Origin: Verrucomicrobiales bacterium
GTDB lineage: Bacteria > Verrucomicrobiota > Verrucomicrobiia > Limisphaerales > J093
Length of the DNA stretch: 64,000 bases
Assembly: GCA_015075445.1 (NCBI GenBank)
Contig: JABTUJ010000045.1
Coordinates: 1-64,000, forward strand
Direction: 5' to 3'
The position numbers and the translations under genes were made by a program. Each line of letters opens with the position of its first letter. Positions within the stretch are counted from its first letter, which is position 1. The notes under the pieces were generated by a model. The model was not told where the DNA came from and made no database searches. It saw only the letters and a program-made list of their open reading frames with translations. Of this stretch, positions 1 to 12,523 are shown one piece after another.

Positions 1-17
1 GGGCCGGCCGCGCCGGC

Positions 18-2486
18 CTACTCCGCGACGCATTGCGCGGCCAACTCGCGCACCTTGGCCAGGTCCAGTTTGCCGCTGCCCAGCAACGGCAGCGCGGCGA
101 TGCGGAAGAATTGGTTCGCCTTGGGCACCCAGAGCCTGGGCAGATCCAGTTGCGGCAGCCGAGCCAGCAGCGCCTGCAACGCGCTTTCGTCGAGGCAATG
201 CAGCACGACCAAGCGTTCGCCTTTCCGCTCGTCGCCCACGCCCGTGACCACGAGGATCCGCTCGGGCGTGCCCGCGAGCTCCTGCAGTTGTTCTTCGATC
301 TTGATGTGGGGCACCATCTCGCCGCCGATCTTGCTGAAGCGACTCAGCCGGTCGGTGAGTTGGAGGAACCCGTCTTCGTCCCGCGCGGCGATGTCCCCGG
401 TGACATACCACCCGTCGCGCAATACTTCGGCGGTCTTGTCGGGGCGCCCCAGATAACCCTGCATGACGTTGGGGCCGCGAACGAGCAGCAGGCCCGGCTG
501 GTTGATCGGCAACGGCGCGTGGGTGCCGGGATCCACAATGCGCACGCTGACCCCCGGAAGCGGATGGCCAATCGTCCCCCGCTTCGCCCCCACCTGCCGG
601 AAGCCGGGCGCGCGGTAGTCGGGCGCGTTGACCGCCACCGCCGGGGCGCATTCGGTGCACCCGTAGCCTTCCAGAGGTCGGATGCCGAACTTGTCCTCGA
701 AGGCGGTCGCCAGTCGGTCGGGCAGCTTCTCGGCACCCGCCAAGACCACCCGCAGGCTGCCAAAGTCCTCGGGCGCACAGCCGCGCAGGTAAAGTTGGAG
801 GAAGGTGGGCGTAGACAACAGAATGGTCAGTCCATACTCGCGCACCAACCGCCCGACGGCGGCGGCGTCCAGCGGGGTCGGATGAAAAGCCACACCCTCA
901 CCCAGGGTGGCGGTGAGGACGAGCGTGCCGGTGAACCCGAAGGAATGGAAGAACGGCAGCGTGCCCAGGAAGCCATCCCGGCCCGTAAGGCCGAACACCT
1001 GGTTCAACTGCGCAACGTTGGTGGCGACGTTGAAATGCGAGAGCATCACCCCTTTCGGGTCCCCTGTGCTGCCGCTCGAGAAGATGACCGTCGCGAGGTC
1101 ATCCATCTGGACCGGGCGAACGCTGCCCACCGCCCGTTCGAGCCAGCGCACCGGGAACAGAGCGGCCATCGCCAGCGCCGCCAGCCGCTCACTCCTCCGG
1201 GGCTGACCGGCGATGGCCTCCAGGTGCAACGGCGCGAAGGGCAGGTCCAGCTTCACCTTGTCCAGAAAGGCCGGTGAGCTGAGGATCGTCCGGATGCCGC
1301 ACTGGCGAACACTCGAGGCGATCACCTCCGCGGAGGCGGTGTAGTTGAGGTTCACCGGCACCTTGCCCATCAGGAGCGCCGCGAAGTTCACCAGCGCCCC
1401 GCCGATCGAGGGCGGGAGCAGGATGCCGACCTTCTCCTGCCCCTCCCAGTGAGGCCGTAGCCGCCGGGCGAGATACACGGTACGGGCCAGGGCACCCAGG
1501 AAGGTCAGCCGGGGAGTCCGCGGGTCGCCCATGGCGAACCGGAACGGACGTCGGCGAGCCGTGGTAACAAACGCCCGGTGGATCGGTTGCATCAGCGCTT
1601 TGCGATGCCGCCAGGCGTCGCTCGCCAGTTCCTGGACCACCTGCCGGACCTCGGCCGGGGTGGCGCTGGCTGGGAGCGGCCGTCCGAAGCTCACGCTCAC
1701 CGGATAGGGAATGCGCTGGGGCAGCTTCCACAGAAACCGGCGCCGGGCAAAGCTGAAGATGCTCCCCCACACGCTCTCGAGACAGACTGGAACGATGGGG
1801 GCATCGACACCCTCCATGATCCGTTCGAAGCCGCGTCGGAACGGCCGCATCTGCCCCGTCCGACTCACCTGGCCCTCGGCGAAGATGCAGACCCATTCCC
1901 CCTGCCGGATGGCCTCGGTCGCCGTGCGGAGGGAGCGGATCAGGTCGCGAGGACGCTGCTCGGACGAGATGGGAATGACCCCGAGCAGCCGGCATAAGCC
2001 GCCCAGCAGGGGGGTGCGGCAGTAGCTTTCGTGCATCAGGAAGCGCACGAAGCGTCCCGTGGCCGTGGCCAGGATGCAGGCGTCGACCAGGGACAGGTGG
2101 TTCGCGATCAGGAGGGCGCCGCCGGACTTGGGAAGATGGTGCCGCCCGTCCACCCGGAGGCGGTAGACGAGGCGGGTGACCAGGCAGCCGAGCCGCCAGA
2201 TCAGCCGGCGCCACCCGCGCACGGGGACGGAGCGCACGGGCGGGACCGTTTGGGTCCGGAGCGGCGGCTCGGCCAGGCGCGGCGGGCGGAGGACCGTGGG
2301 GAGGGTCGGGGGAGCGGGCGGGGTGTTCCATTCGGTTTGCATGGGCGGGAAGGTGGGGGAAGTGCGGCGGCGTGGGAAATCGATGTTTTGATGCATGTCG
2401 TCAGCGTTATTGATGATCGGGGCCGGGAGATTGAGGGCGCCAGTGGCGGTCGCCCTTCGGCGCGGTCGAGTGCCATGGTTCGACAT
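18..2486 (-). CDS. Bifunctional acyltransferase / acyl-CoA (acyl-ACP) ligase, Aas-like
   Basis: An 822-residue fusion of two lipid enzymes. Residues 1-90 are a proline-rich tail of no recognised function. Residues about 95-300 are a PlsC-type glycerophospholipid acyltransferase, with the NHLSLVD acceptor-site motif (His130, Asp135) and FAEGQ near 202. Residues about 310-820 are an adenylate-forming ligase with the phosphate-binding loop SSGSTGDPKG (470-479) and a late TGD motif. This order matches E. coli Aas, which re-acylates lysophospholipid at the inner membrane, but Aas is about 720 residues and lacks the N-terminal tail. The ATG at 2486 was chosen because it is the longest start; Met49 is an alternative that would remove most of the tail. 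The gene is divergent from the ECF sigma gene. The acyl substrate cannot be read from sequence. Confidence 0.88.
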   Translation of the reverse strand: MSNHGTRPRRRATATGALNLPAPIINNADDMHQNIDFPRRRTSPTFPPMQTEWNTPPAPPTLPTVLRPPRLAEPPLRTQTVPPVRSVPVRGWRRLIWRLGCLVTRLVYRLRVDGRHHLPKSGGALLIANHLSLVDACILATATGRFVRFLMHESYCRTPLLGGLCRLLGVIPISSEQRPRDLIRSLRTATEAIRQGEWVCIFAEGQVSRTGQMRPFRRGFERIMEGVDAPIVPVCLESVWGSIFSFARRRFLWKLPQRIPYPVSVSFGRPLPASATPAEVRQVVQELASDAWRHRKALMQPIHRAFVTTARRRPFRFAMGDPRTPRLTFLGALARTVYLARRLRPHWEGQEKVGILLPPSIGGALVNFAALLMGKVPVNLNYTASAEVIASSVRQCGIRTILSSPAFLDKVKLDLPFAPLHLEAIAGQPRRSERLAALAMAALFPVRWLERAVGSVRPVQMDDLATVIFSSGSTGDPKGVMLSHFNVATNVAQLNQVFGLTGRDGFLGTLPFFHSFGFTGTLVLTATLGEGVAFHPTPLDAAAVGRLVREYGLTILLSTPTFLQLYLRGCAPEDFGSLRVVLAGAEKLPDRLATAFEDKFGIRPLEGYGCTECAPAVAVNAPDYRAPGFRQVGAKRGTIGHPLPGVSVRIVDPGTHAPLPINQPGLLLVRGPNVMQGYLGRPDKTAEVLRDGWYVTGDIAARDEDGFLQLTDRLSRFSKIGGEMVPHIKIEEQLQELAGTPERILVVTGVGDERKGERLVVLHCLDESALQALLARLPQLDLPRLWVPKANQFFRIAALPLLGSGKLDLAKVRELAAQCVAE

Positions 2487-2622
2487 TGCTCATTCATCGT
2501 ATTAGGCGCAATCGAACGCCAAAAAGGATGGGGGACCGGTCGGGACGTGGTGCTCCGGGAGGCGTCTCCCGCGACAAGGGGCTGGCTGAATCGAGGTCTT
2601 ATGCCGTAGTTTAGCCCGTGAC

Positions 2623-3180
2623 GTGAGTGACGTGACCCGCATTTTCGACGCCCTCGAGGCCGGCCAGCCGCAGGCGGCGGAGGAACTCCTCCCGCTGGTC
2701 TATGAGGAGCTGCGCCGGATCGCGGCGGCCAAGATGGCGCACGAAGCCCCCGGACAGACGCTCCAGCCCACCGCGCTGGTGCACGAGGCCTGGCTGCGGT
2801 TGGTGGGGCAGGGCGGGCAGTCCTGGCAAAACCGCCGGCATTTCTTCAGCGCCGCCGCCGAGGCCATGCGCCGCATCCTGATCGAGCGGGCCCGGCGCCG
2901 GAGACGCGAGAAGCACGGGGGCGGTCTGCAGCGGGTCAACGTGGACGACCTGGACCTGGCCATCACCACCGATGACGAAACCCTGCTGCGGGTCAGCGAA
3001 GCCCTCGACAAGCTGAACGCGGTGGATCCCGTTGGCGCCGAACTGATTCGCCTGCGCTTCTTCGCCGGCTTGTCGAATGTGGACGCAGCCGAACTGATCA
3101 ACCTTCCCGAGCGCACTGCCAAGCGCACCTGGGCCTACGCCCGGGCCTGGCTCTACGAGGAGATCCGGCGGCAAGGCTGA
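2623..3180 (+). CDS. ECF-family RNA polymerase sigma factor (TIGR02999-like)
   Basis: A 185-residue protein with sigma-70 region 2 (VYEELRRIAAAKM, then LVHEAWLRLV and the RRILIERARRRR block) and a region 4 helix-turn-helix near the end (LSNVDAAELINLPERTAKR). It resembles the short ECF group common in Planctomycetes, Acidobacteria and Verrucomicrobia. Members of that group are often encoded beside a Ser/Thr protein kinase, which is thought to replace a classical anti-sigma factor. Here the nearest intact kinase is 14 kb away at 17551, so coupling is only inferred. Translation starts with GTG at 2623. The gene is divergent from the Aas-like gene and converges on the giant surface-protein gene, with 75 bp between the stops. 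Confidence 0.9.
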   Translation: MSDVTRIFDALEAGQPQAAEELLPLVYEELRRIAAAKMAHEAPGQTLQPTALVHEAWLRLVGQGGQSWQNRRHFFSAAAEAMRRILIERARRRRREKHGGGLQRVNVDDLDLAITTDDETLLRVSEALDKLNAVDPVGAELIRLRFFAGLSNVDAAELINLPERTAKRTWAYARAWLYEEIRRQG

Positions 3181-3255
3181 GGACCGCGTGGGGCGCGGCA
3201 CGATCGGCGATCGGGATCCGCCGGGCTGGCCTGTCCGGGACGATGGGGGACGGGG

Positions 3256-6200
3256 TTACTGCGCACTAAAGGCATAGGTCTCGAATTCGAGTTGAATGTC
3301 GGTCACTCCCCGACCCGAGCGCTCGCCCGTGGCGGGGACCATCGGGCCATGAATGAACCTTTCGATGCCTTCGGTCGCGTTTCCCAGGAGGGTGCGTCCG
3401 GGGATGATCAGCAGCCACTGGGTATTCCACACCGAGCGGCCCACCAGACGGGTGCTGCTTAGGGCGTCGCCACCGGTGCTTGCGTCGTAGGCCTTGAGCG
3501 CCCCGTACCGCCGGATCTCGCCCTTGGTTGAGGTCAGCCCGTTGATGCTGGGGATCCACCCCGGTGCGGTGAGTGCCGAGGGGATGGCTTCCCCGCGGCG
3601 GTAGCTGAGGGCGAAGGGCACCGGCAGCGCCTGGTCGAGGACGAAGAACTCACGGATGGCGCGGTTGTTCGGGTCCGAAGGCGAGCGGAGCACATCGGTG
3701 CCAATCGGTACCAGATAAACCGTCGGCTGGCTGGAGAGGCCGGCCTCGGCCAGGCCCTCGAGCAGCACCTTCACGGAGCGGATTTTGTTGGCAAACTTGG
3801 TGGAGTCGAACTGGTCCTGGTTCTCGACCAGGGGGTGGCCGAAGAGGTTTTGCCCTGCGCTGATGGTGGTGCTGAAGGGGATCACCAGGGCCGGCTCCCC
3901 GTTCGTGTCGAGCGGCGAGAACGGGATGCAGTAGCGGCGGAAGGCATCCAGCGTGAGCACGTTTGCCTGACGGATGCCTGGGGCCGAGAGTCGCTCGCGC
4001 CAGGCGGCTTCGGACGCGGGGCTGGGCGCCGACGCCTGGTGAGGCAGGATTTGAAACAGGTCATAGCGCAGCGAGAACCGAGCGCGGTCGGGCTGCGGAT
4101 TGTTGAACCCCAACTGCCCGCGGAGGGTAAGCGTCCAGTTTAAGTTCATATGCGCCATGGCATCGGCGAGGCCGGAGTCCCCGCCACCGCCCGGATACGG
4201 ATACCAGACGCCGTCGCCGTTGTCCCGCAGGTTGCCGAGGTCCCGGCTGCGGACGATGCGCTCGAGGAAGGTGGCGCCGGCCCCGCGCCCGTCGTCGGGA
4301 AGGAACGCAGTCTCGTAATCGTAGGCGCGGGCCGCCAGATAGACGTAGCGGGCGGCGAGATCGAACTGGGCGCGGTATTTCTGGAGCGCATCGCTACGGA
4401 ACACCCGATAAGCCATGTCCTTGTATCGTGCCTGAGCGACCGCGGCGGAGGTCTCAAAACGGAAGCGTTTGAACTCATCGAGCAGCCGCACGCCCCGGGC
4501 GACGCCAGCGTGATAGTTGGCCAATTGCTGGTTCAGGCCCTCGACCTGAGTCAGCAAGTCGTAACGCAGCACTGCCTCGTTTCGGAGGAGGGTTTGCAGT
4601 TCGGTCAGCGCCTCATGCAGCGCGTAGGTGCCTTCAAGCTGGGCGAGGTTCAGCTCCGTGCGGAGTTCCACCGTGTCTCGCGCGGCCTCCATGGACAGCG
4701 CAGCGCCCTCGGCCAGGTTGGCCAGGGCGACGTAGATGGCGGAGGCGGTTTTGCCGGCCAGCCTCAGGGCCAGACGAGCCCCAAAGGACGGGTCGTTCGA
4801 GAGGCCGACGACCTTGGGCAGGCCGTCGGCGCTGGCGGCGATCGCCTCGTGGATGTCCCTCCCCACCGTGTTCAGCGCCAGGGCGGTGATGCGTGAGGTC
4901 GCGATGGCAGCGTTGAGTCTGATCATCTCGCGGTTGCGGGACTGGATCATCTGTATCTTGTCGGCGGTGAGGTTGAACTGCGCGGCGAGGAGGTCCGCGC
5001 GATCCTCGATCTCGGCGAGGAGGTTGTTGTACTCCGTCAAACGGGTGCGGTAGGCGCCCCAGGTCTGTACCAAAGTGGAACGTAGGTTCTGCAGTTCGCC
5101 CACGGCGCCCCGGGTCGTCCAGCCCGTCGGCTTGACCAGACCGAAGGCGTCATTGAGCTGGTAGGAGACCGATTGGGTGGTGGTCTGGATCAGACCGTTG
5201 GTGCCGACCCGGACGTTCAGCATCCCGTCGGCGTCAAAGCTGAAGGGATTGGCGTTGTAGGGCACGGTGATCGTGCGCTGCTGGAAGGTCAGATCGCTCG
5301 GGTTCGGCGTCGTGCCCAGAAGGGGGGAGGGGTCGAAGTAGTCATAGTGAAGGTAGTCGGGCCCGGTGTAGCCCGCTGGATAGGCCCCGTTGGGAGGACC
5401 GATGTCTTCGCGATAGGGCTGTCCGAAGAGCTCGATCAGACGGCTTTGATAGTCGCGCTCCTGGGCGCGGGTCTCGCTCTGGAAGCTCGCCAGGTCGTCC
5501 GACTGCCGGCGCAGCCGCTGGGTGTTGACCGCGGCGTAATAGAAGGTTGTGACCGCCGTGCTGAGAGCCTTGACGGCGCGTTCGTAGATCTGCTCGAAAT
5601 GGGTCTGATCTCCGTCCGCCACGGTGGAAATGTCGAAGGGCATGGTGTTCCGCTCGAGGCCGAGGGGGTTCAGACCGCGGTCCGCGTGGTCCACCTCGGT
5701 TTGGATCCGCTCGTAAGCCGCCGAGATTTCACCAAAGTCCGGCTGCGTTCCACGGTCCACCGGGCGCACGCTCTCGACCGGGTCGCGCGCGGCGGCCTCG
5801 GGTAACAGGGCATTCCCAAGCACCCAGTCGAGGTAGGCCCCCTGTCCGGCGCGCATGCTCCAGTCGGCCACTCCCCAGGCCCGTTCACGGTCTTGGTCCT
5901 GATAGCCTTGCCACTGGCGGCCGGGATTCTCGGTGTACCGGTCCCGATAGGTGAGGTTCACGATTTCGGCGCCGGTGCGCGCCTTCGCGGCCGCTGCGCG
6001 GAGGAACTTTTGCTCCTCCTGATAGTCCACGCGCACGTCCACGCCGTTGATCTCGTCCAGCTCGGACCGGGGGATCCAGGTGAAGTGGGGATGGGCGGCG
6101 ATCCGGTAGTAGTACTTGAGCGCGCTCAGGTAGTGTCCCCAGGCATCGCCGTGGCCTTGCGGATAATAGAACTGGGCATCGGCGCTGGTGATCTCGCCAT

Positions 6201-9200
6201 CGAGCTGCCCCTCGGCATCCCGGATGTCGTAGTTGGCCATGTACGCCACCCGGCCGAGTTCCGCGGAGAAATTCCAGGGAAACCGGTTGTAGAACGGCGG
6301 TCGGGTGATCGCGGGTTCGGCGGTGGTGTCCCGGCCACGCAAGAGGACCAGTTCCTCGAGGAGGAGATCACCCGCTTGGACGAGACCCTGGAAGGCATGG
6401 AGGGCGGGGGCCTGGCTGACGTACTGGTCCTGGGTGAATTCCAGGATCGCGAGGGTCGGATCGGCCGCGTCGGCATAGGCCTCGTTGCCCAGCAACATGT
6501 ACAAGTCCGACAGGCGGCTCGCGGCCAGCAGCAGGGCATTGTTGGCTGGCTGATAGGCCACTTCGGCATCAATGCTCAGGGCCCGGGCCCGGCGATAGAC
6601 CGTTTCATAGACCTCGATCAGTCCGTAGCTGTCCACACTCTCGCTGTTGAGCGGGATATTGCCCTCCCAGCGCTTGCCCGCCTGGGCCAGCATGCTCACC
6701 GTGGTGTTCAGGCGGCGGGCGGGATCGGCCAGATCGCGGAACCGCTGCTCGTAGGGATTGATGCCGTCCAGTACCCGCCTGACCCACCCCTCGCCCAGTT
6801 TCGGTTCTGTCCAGTCGCTCCAGCCATCGGTGTTGACCGAGGTGGCCAGAAGGGCCTTGGTCGCGGCAGTCAAGGGACGGAAACGCACGATCACCCGGTT
6901 GTCGCCGAGCGTGAAGGGAGACGCCCCCGCAATGGTGTACGTCACTGCTCCCTTTCCAGAATGAACCGGATGCCATCCGATGGTGGAATCGCCCGGGGTG
7001 ACCGGGGCCGGCGGCCCCTCCTCTCCCACGGCCTGGAGCCTCCATTCGAAGTGCCATTGGTCCGGGTCGCCGGCAAAGTCCGCCTTGTGTTTGAAAGTGA
7101 TCCGCTCGTCGAACACGTCATGGGGCAACAGCGTGGCCACTTCGCCCCGATAGGCCCCCTCGACGCGAAAGACCTCGAGCGACACGGGCAGGTCGGCGCC
7201 GCAGGCCGGCTCGGGATGGTCCTGCAGCGCCAGCGTCACCCAACCGCTACCCGTCGCAAGTCCCGAGGAAAGCGCCAGCAGGGTTGAACCGCGGTCCGCG
7301 GTGGTGAACTCGAAGTCGTTCCTGGCGACGCCGTTCAGTGCGGTCACCGCTGAGGCCCAATCGGCGTTCCCGGGGACAAGATCCTGGATCAACTTCACCT
7401 CCGCTTCGGACAAGACGTTGGGGAGGAAGAAGGATCCCTCGGCGTTTCCCGGTTCGCTGACGAACACGCCGGCCAACTTGAGCAGACCTCCGTTGTCGTC
7501 CGTACGTTCATAGGTCAGTCGCGGATAGAGGTGCGGCGGCAGTTGTTTGAAGCGGAGCGTGCCGCGAAACACTTCGGTCAGTACCTCGGCGGGCAATTTG
7601 CCCATTGGCACCTGGTGTTCCTTGAGCGGGTCCACGAGGGTGACGATGCGGCGGTTGGGGTCCTGAGCCGCGGCCTGATCATAGATGATGGAGACGCTAC
7701 AGGGGCCGCCCTGAGCCGGGGTGCCGTCTGGATTCGGCGGCACCGCCAGGGCGGGCAGGCCGCGTTTGGGCTCCACGAGGCTCTCCGGGATGAAGAGCCG
7801 CGGGCTGTCCGTGGGCCAGGCAATGGTCACCGTCGTGGCTATGGGGGTGCCGGGGGTGCCGCGGAAGAGGTCCAGCAGGGGCACGCAGTCATTGGTGGGC
7901 GCCGGGTAGTGGGCGGGGAAATAATAGTCGTCACGCACGGGGTAATAGAAGCGCGCGTCGGCGACACTGTTTGTGACGCCGTCGTGAGCGCCGGCTTTGG
8001 CCCAGAGCGCGCCCTTGCGATCCCGATGCAGAAAGCGGCTCGCCTCGGGCACACCGAGAACGGCGGCCTGGTCGAAGTTGTTGGTGCAGAGGCGATCGTC
8101 ACTGACCGGCCGGGGTGGCAGGACCAGTTGGCCAGCGAGGTTGGTGCGGAAGAAGCCGGGGTAAGCCTCGTTGGTGGCCACCACCGGGAAGACCTTGACC
8201 TCACGGACGCCGCTTGCCGGCGAGGCGTATGTCATCAGCAGGTAAGGCAAGGACACCGTGTTCGAACCGAGATCGCTGCGGAGGGGCATGAGCGTGAGCA
8301 CGCCGTTACGGTTCTGGGCAACCCGGGCGTGTTCGTCGTTAGGATTGAAGCCCGGCTGGTTGGGATCGTTCTGGAAATACAGATCCCAGGAGACGTAGCG
8401 CGCCGTGTCGATCGGACCAGCCCCGAGTTCGCTGGCAATGACAATCGGAGGGGTCGACAGGTTGGTGTCCCACGTGGCCTCGAACTCGACCGCCAATCCC
8501 GGCCAGAACGTCCGTGGGACCTCCGCCCCGGTAACCGTCGCGACGGCCTGAGTGGTGGCTTGGTAGTAGGCCACGACCAGACGCGTCTCGCGATCGTCGG
8601 ACAGAGCGGTGTTCACCGGGACGATGGGCCCCCCCACGCCGGCCGTGTAAAAGCCGTCCGCCTCGCAGTAACGGGCGCGGGCGGTCAGGACGTACGGTGG
8701 GGGCGCGCCGGTCAGCACGAGGTCACCGTCGGGCACGGCGCGACCAATCGTGGCGGCGTGAACCTGGGGTCCCGGCGAGTCGTGCCAGAAGCGGGAGTCG
8801 ACCGGCAAGAGGGCGGTACCCACGCCATTCTTGGTCAACCGCAACAAGGAACGGCCCGGGTTCGAGGGAGCGAACACCCGCTGCTCGCCGGACACCGTCG
8901 CGGGATCGAGGCCGGTCTCGGTGGCGGTGAGTTCCGCGATGTCGTAACCGCTCAGGCTGACCGCCGGCGCACCCAGCAGATGCGCCTGGAGCCTTTCCGG
9001 GGGCGGCCAGTTGAGCGTGCCCACCGTGGTCCCTCGGTGCTGCTCCGCGGTGGTCTTCCACTCGATGACCACCGAAGCCGGCTTCACGGCAAAGAGCTTT
9101 CGGGCCGCGGCATCCCAATAGGTCGCGTCGGCCGGCGTCACCTCCGGACCCGTGGGAGGCAGTTCCTGCTCCTCGATGGCACCGTGGCGCGGGATTTCCT

Positions 9201-12200
9201 GCCCCAGGAAGAACACCAAGTCGGCCGAGAAGATGGCATAACAGCCGTTGAACTGCGCGTGTGCAGCCGCTGGCGTGTGACCTCGCCGCACCGTGAATCG
9301 GCGGCGCGACGCGTCGTGCTTGGCTCCCATGGGGGACCAGTGAGAATCCTCTGTGGGCTCGCGGTCGGGCGTGTGCCACACGTCCGCCTTGGAGAGATCC
9401 AATTCCTCCAACTCGGACCGGACGTACGCGAGCACGAGTTCGGAACCGTTGAAACCACGGCGATCCTCGGTGTGAATCCACCAGTGAACTTTGCCGACCT
9501 TCACCGCCCCCGAGAGCGTCGTCGGTGGAGGCGGGGCGTAGCGGCGTAGGGTGACGATCTCCAGGCTGGCCTGGCCTCCGGCAGAACCGCCTTGAAAACC
9601 GATCGCCGCGCGCGTGCTGCCGAGTGGCAGGGCGGCGCCGGGCGGCTTTCCCACGCCGCGGAGCGGGACGATCGCGGCGACGGGGGTCGACTGGCTGGCG
9701 CGAGGAACGGTGTGGATCCTCGCGGTGGCAGTAGGCGCCCCCCCCTTCCCGTACCACACATAGGCCGCGCCCTGGCCCACCTCCCCCTCCCGAGCCCAGC
9801 GCCTCGCCTCCGCCTCGCCCAACACAAGATCCGAGATCCCGTCGCCGTTGAAGTCGCCCGCCGTCCACAGGCTCAGAGGTCCGGCGGCGTGGGCTCCCTG
9901 CCGCGCCAAGGCGTAGCCCTCAGCCGACGGGGACTGGCCCGGCAGGACGACCGCGCGCCCGCCTTGCCAAGCGGAATCGCCCCATCGCAGGAACCCGTAA
10001 CCCCCGCCCGAACCAAAGAGCAGATCCGCCAGCCCATCGCCGTTCTCGTCCCCGGCCGGTGCGATGGGCAGCCCGGGTTGGGTCAGCGCCGTGTTGGTGA
10101 AGACGAGCGAATCGCCCGGAGTTGCCAGATCCACCGCTCCCCCCCAGGATCGCCTCCCGAAGACGAGGTGGACGCGACCAGGGTTCCGGACCTGGGCGCC
10201 CGGTTCGGGTCCGGGAACGCCGATCAGGAAGTCATCGAACCCATCCCCATTGACGTCGCCGATACCTTCGATTCGGTCGCCAAATCCGGTGGCCGTCGGG
10301 TCGCTATGGGTAAACACGTAGCCCCGCCTTCGACCGGTCGTCTGGTCTTGCTGCACCGCAGTTACTTCGTCGAACGGCGCGCCGGAGATGTTGCCGTTGA
10401 CCCGGTCCTGGCCAAGGAGGAGCCACACTCGATGGACGCCCGGATCGCCGATCAAGAGGTCGGCCCGGCCGTCGCCGTTGACATCGCCCGCCCCCGCTGC
10501 CAGACCGCCGATCGAAAACCCCGTCTGGTGTCTGAACAGCAGCTTGGCACGGGAGAAATCCTCGAGCCGTGGCGAGCCGCCCGAAGGCCAGTCGGCCCCG
10601 CCGAAGACCAGGAAAACGCGATCCCCGGCCACCACCGCGAAGTCGTCGTAGCCATCGCCATCCATATCCCCGACCGCCGCCAGCGCGTTGTGGTTGCCAT
10701 GGAATTGGTCGTCCCGGAAGCGCACGTCGGCCGGGGTGCTGTCCGCGCTGGACGCCAGATTGGCCAGATCGTACGTCCCGGAAGGTGCGATGGTGCGCCA
10801 TTGCCCGGCACTGCGCCCGAACAGGAGGTAGAAGCCGCCATAGGTGGAGAGCAGGAGATCGCCAAGCCCATCGCGGTTGAAGTCACCGGCGCTCACGCAG
10901 TTGCTGAGCTCGCTCCCGGCGGGCGCCTTCAGGCGAACCCCGTTGTCGCCGTCCAACGCCCCGAGATCCAGTCCCTCCGGTACGATGTCCGACCGCCCGA
11001 ACACCAGGTAGGCTTGGGCGTCCGCAAAGGCGCCGATGAGGACGTCCTCGTAACCGTCCCCGTTGACGTCGCCCACCCCGCGCACAGTCTGGCCGCCGAT
11101 GGGGCTTCCCGGGCCACCCGAGAGCACCAGACCGGTCCTCCCGGCGCCCTCGGCCGGGAACTCGATGGCGTCGGGTTTCTGCCTCGAGAAGTCCGCGGGA
11201 GCCAGGGCTGCCGGGCTGATCAGGACGTCGTCCAGCAGCCCATCGAAGGGATTGGGGTCGCCGGAGTTGTACGCTTCCTCTCCCAGTTGCAGCTTCCGGT
11301 CCAGGGCGAGCTTGAAGCCTCCGGCATAGGGCTTGAAGTCGCGGGCGATCCCATCCAGGTAGAAGGTCACGCCCCGACCGTGCTCGTGCACCGCGGCGAC
11401 GTGGTGCCACCGGCCGTCGTCGGGAAAGGCCACATCCGAAACCACCCTCGGGAAGGTATGGGCGACGTCGTAGGCCTTGAACGCCAGTCGGCGCGTCGGA
11501 TCCAGATACAGCAGGTAACCCCCGGCGCCTTCCGCTCCGTAGCGCAGCAGGGCCTCCCCACCGCTCCACCGATCGGTGGACACGAGGGGTTTCGCCCAGG
11601 CCGCCAGAGTCGCGTCACCCACCAGGGCCAGTTGTCCGTCGGGATCGGCGAAGGAGGCCAACCTCGCGGGCAGGAGCCCGCCAGGCTGGGAGGGATCCGG
11701 ATACGTCGGCGCCACCCGCAGGGAGCGCCCCTGCCCACTCGGCGTGTCCGTGGAGAACTCATGCGCGGCCGTGTGGGGAATGAGCCTGGGGGAGCCGACG
11801 CCACCGTCGCCCGCGTCGGTATCGAAGTCCCAGAACGCTAGCGGGGGTGGGGTGTTCGAGGAAGGCATGGCTGTGGCCTCGAGGATCCTGACCCGTAGTC
11901 CCATGCTGGGTTGGGCACGGAGCCTGTTCTGACGACGAACTCGAGACGATTGAGGCCGGCCCGGAAGGAGGCCGCATCCGCGGTGATCTCGAAGTGGGAC
12001 CATTGGGTGAAGCCGCCCCCCGGCGGGACCGGGGTATCGCGTCCGTTGAGCCGGATAGCGAGCAGGCGGTTGTCCACCAGGTAGCGCCCCGTGACTCGGG
12101 CCGTGGCGGGATCCATTCCGCTCAGGCTGAATCGGGTAAGGAACACATACTCACCCGGACTTTCCTGGCCGAATCGCTGGTCGTTCACGGAGATCCAAGC

Positions 12201-12506
12201 GCTCGGCGAAGCGGCGGCGGCCCAGGCCGAGGGGATCGTGGGCCAGCGGTTCGGCGCCGCGGCGTGGAGCGTCACGGCGCGACGCTCCACGGAACCGGCG
12301 GGGGTGATCGCGTAGTGGAAGTCGCCTCGCAGGCTGCCGGTGTTTGAGAAGTCTCCTGAACTGTCGTGACCCGTCCCGTACAAGGTCGTGATCGGACGGG
12401 GAGCCTGACCCAAGCCGGAGACCGTGCCGAGCGCGATGCCGATTGCGGCCAGCCAACTGGGCAGGCGCGGGCAGCAGGTATGGAGAGAAGGTGCGGCGTT
12501 ATCCAT
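3256..12506 (-). CDS. Giant secreted LamG / seven-FG-GAP surface protein, interrupted by a frameshift
   Basis: Reading from 12506, an N-terminal part has a signal peptide (hydrophobic AAIGIALGTVSGLG) and a beta-sandwich-like segment. It loses frame near 11900-11925, and the rest continues in another frame to 3256. The combined product would be about 3,080 residues. The span of 9,251 nt is not a multiple of three, so one base is missing or two are extra. A LamG (concanavalin-like) domain lies at about nt 11,690-11,210. Seven FG-GAP calcium loops of GDxNGDGxxD type follow at nt 11,090-9,830, the number needed for a complete integrin-alpha-like propeller. The C-terminal third is largely helical (nt about 5,700-4,330), then a beta-rich end. 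It is the last gene of a three-gene secreted-protein operon, 17 bp after its neighbour. Adhesion or polymer binding is plausible; the function is unknown. Confidence 0.7.
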
Positions 12507-12523
12507 AGGAAGCGTGATGGGGA

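Noticed and set aside
3256..6700. C-terminal part of the giant protein as a Tc toxin A-like component
   Set aside because: Size and helical character are similar, but I cannot point to a diagnostic motif, so the resemblance is too weak to claim.
9592..11841. A 749-codon plus-strand frame opposite the giant surface-protein gene
   Set aside because: Antisense to the LamG/FG-GAP region, whose repeat motifs are unmistakable.
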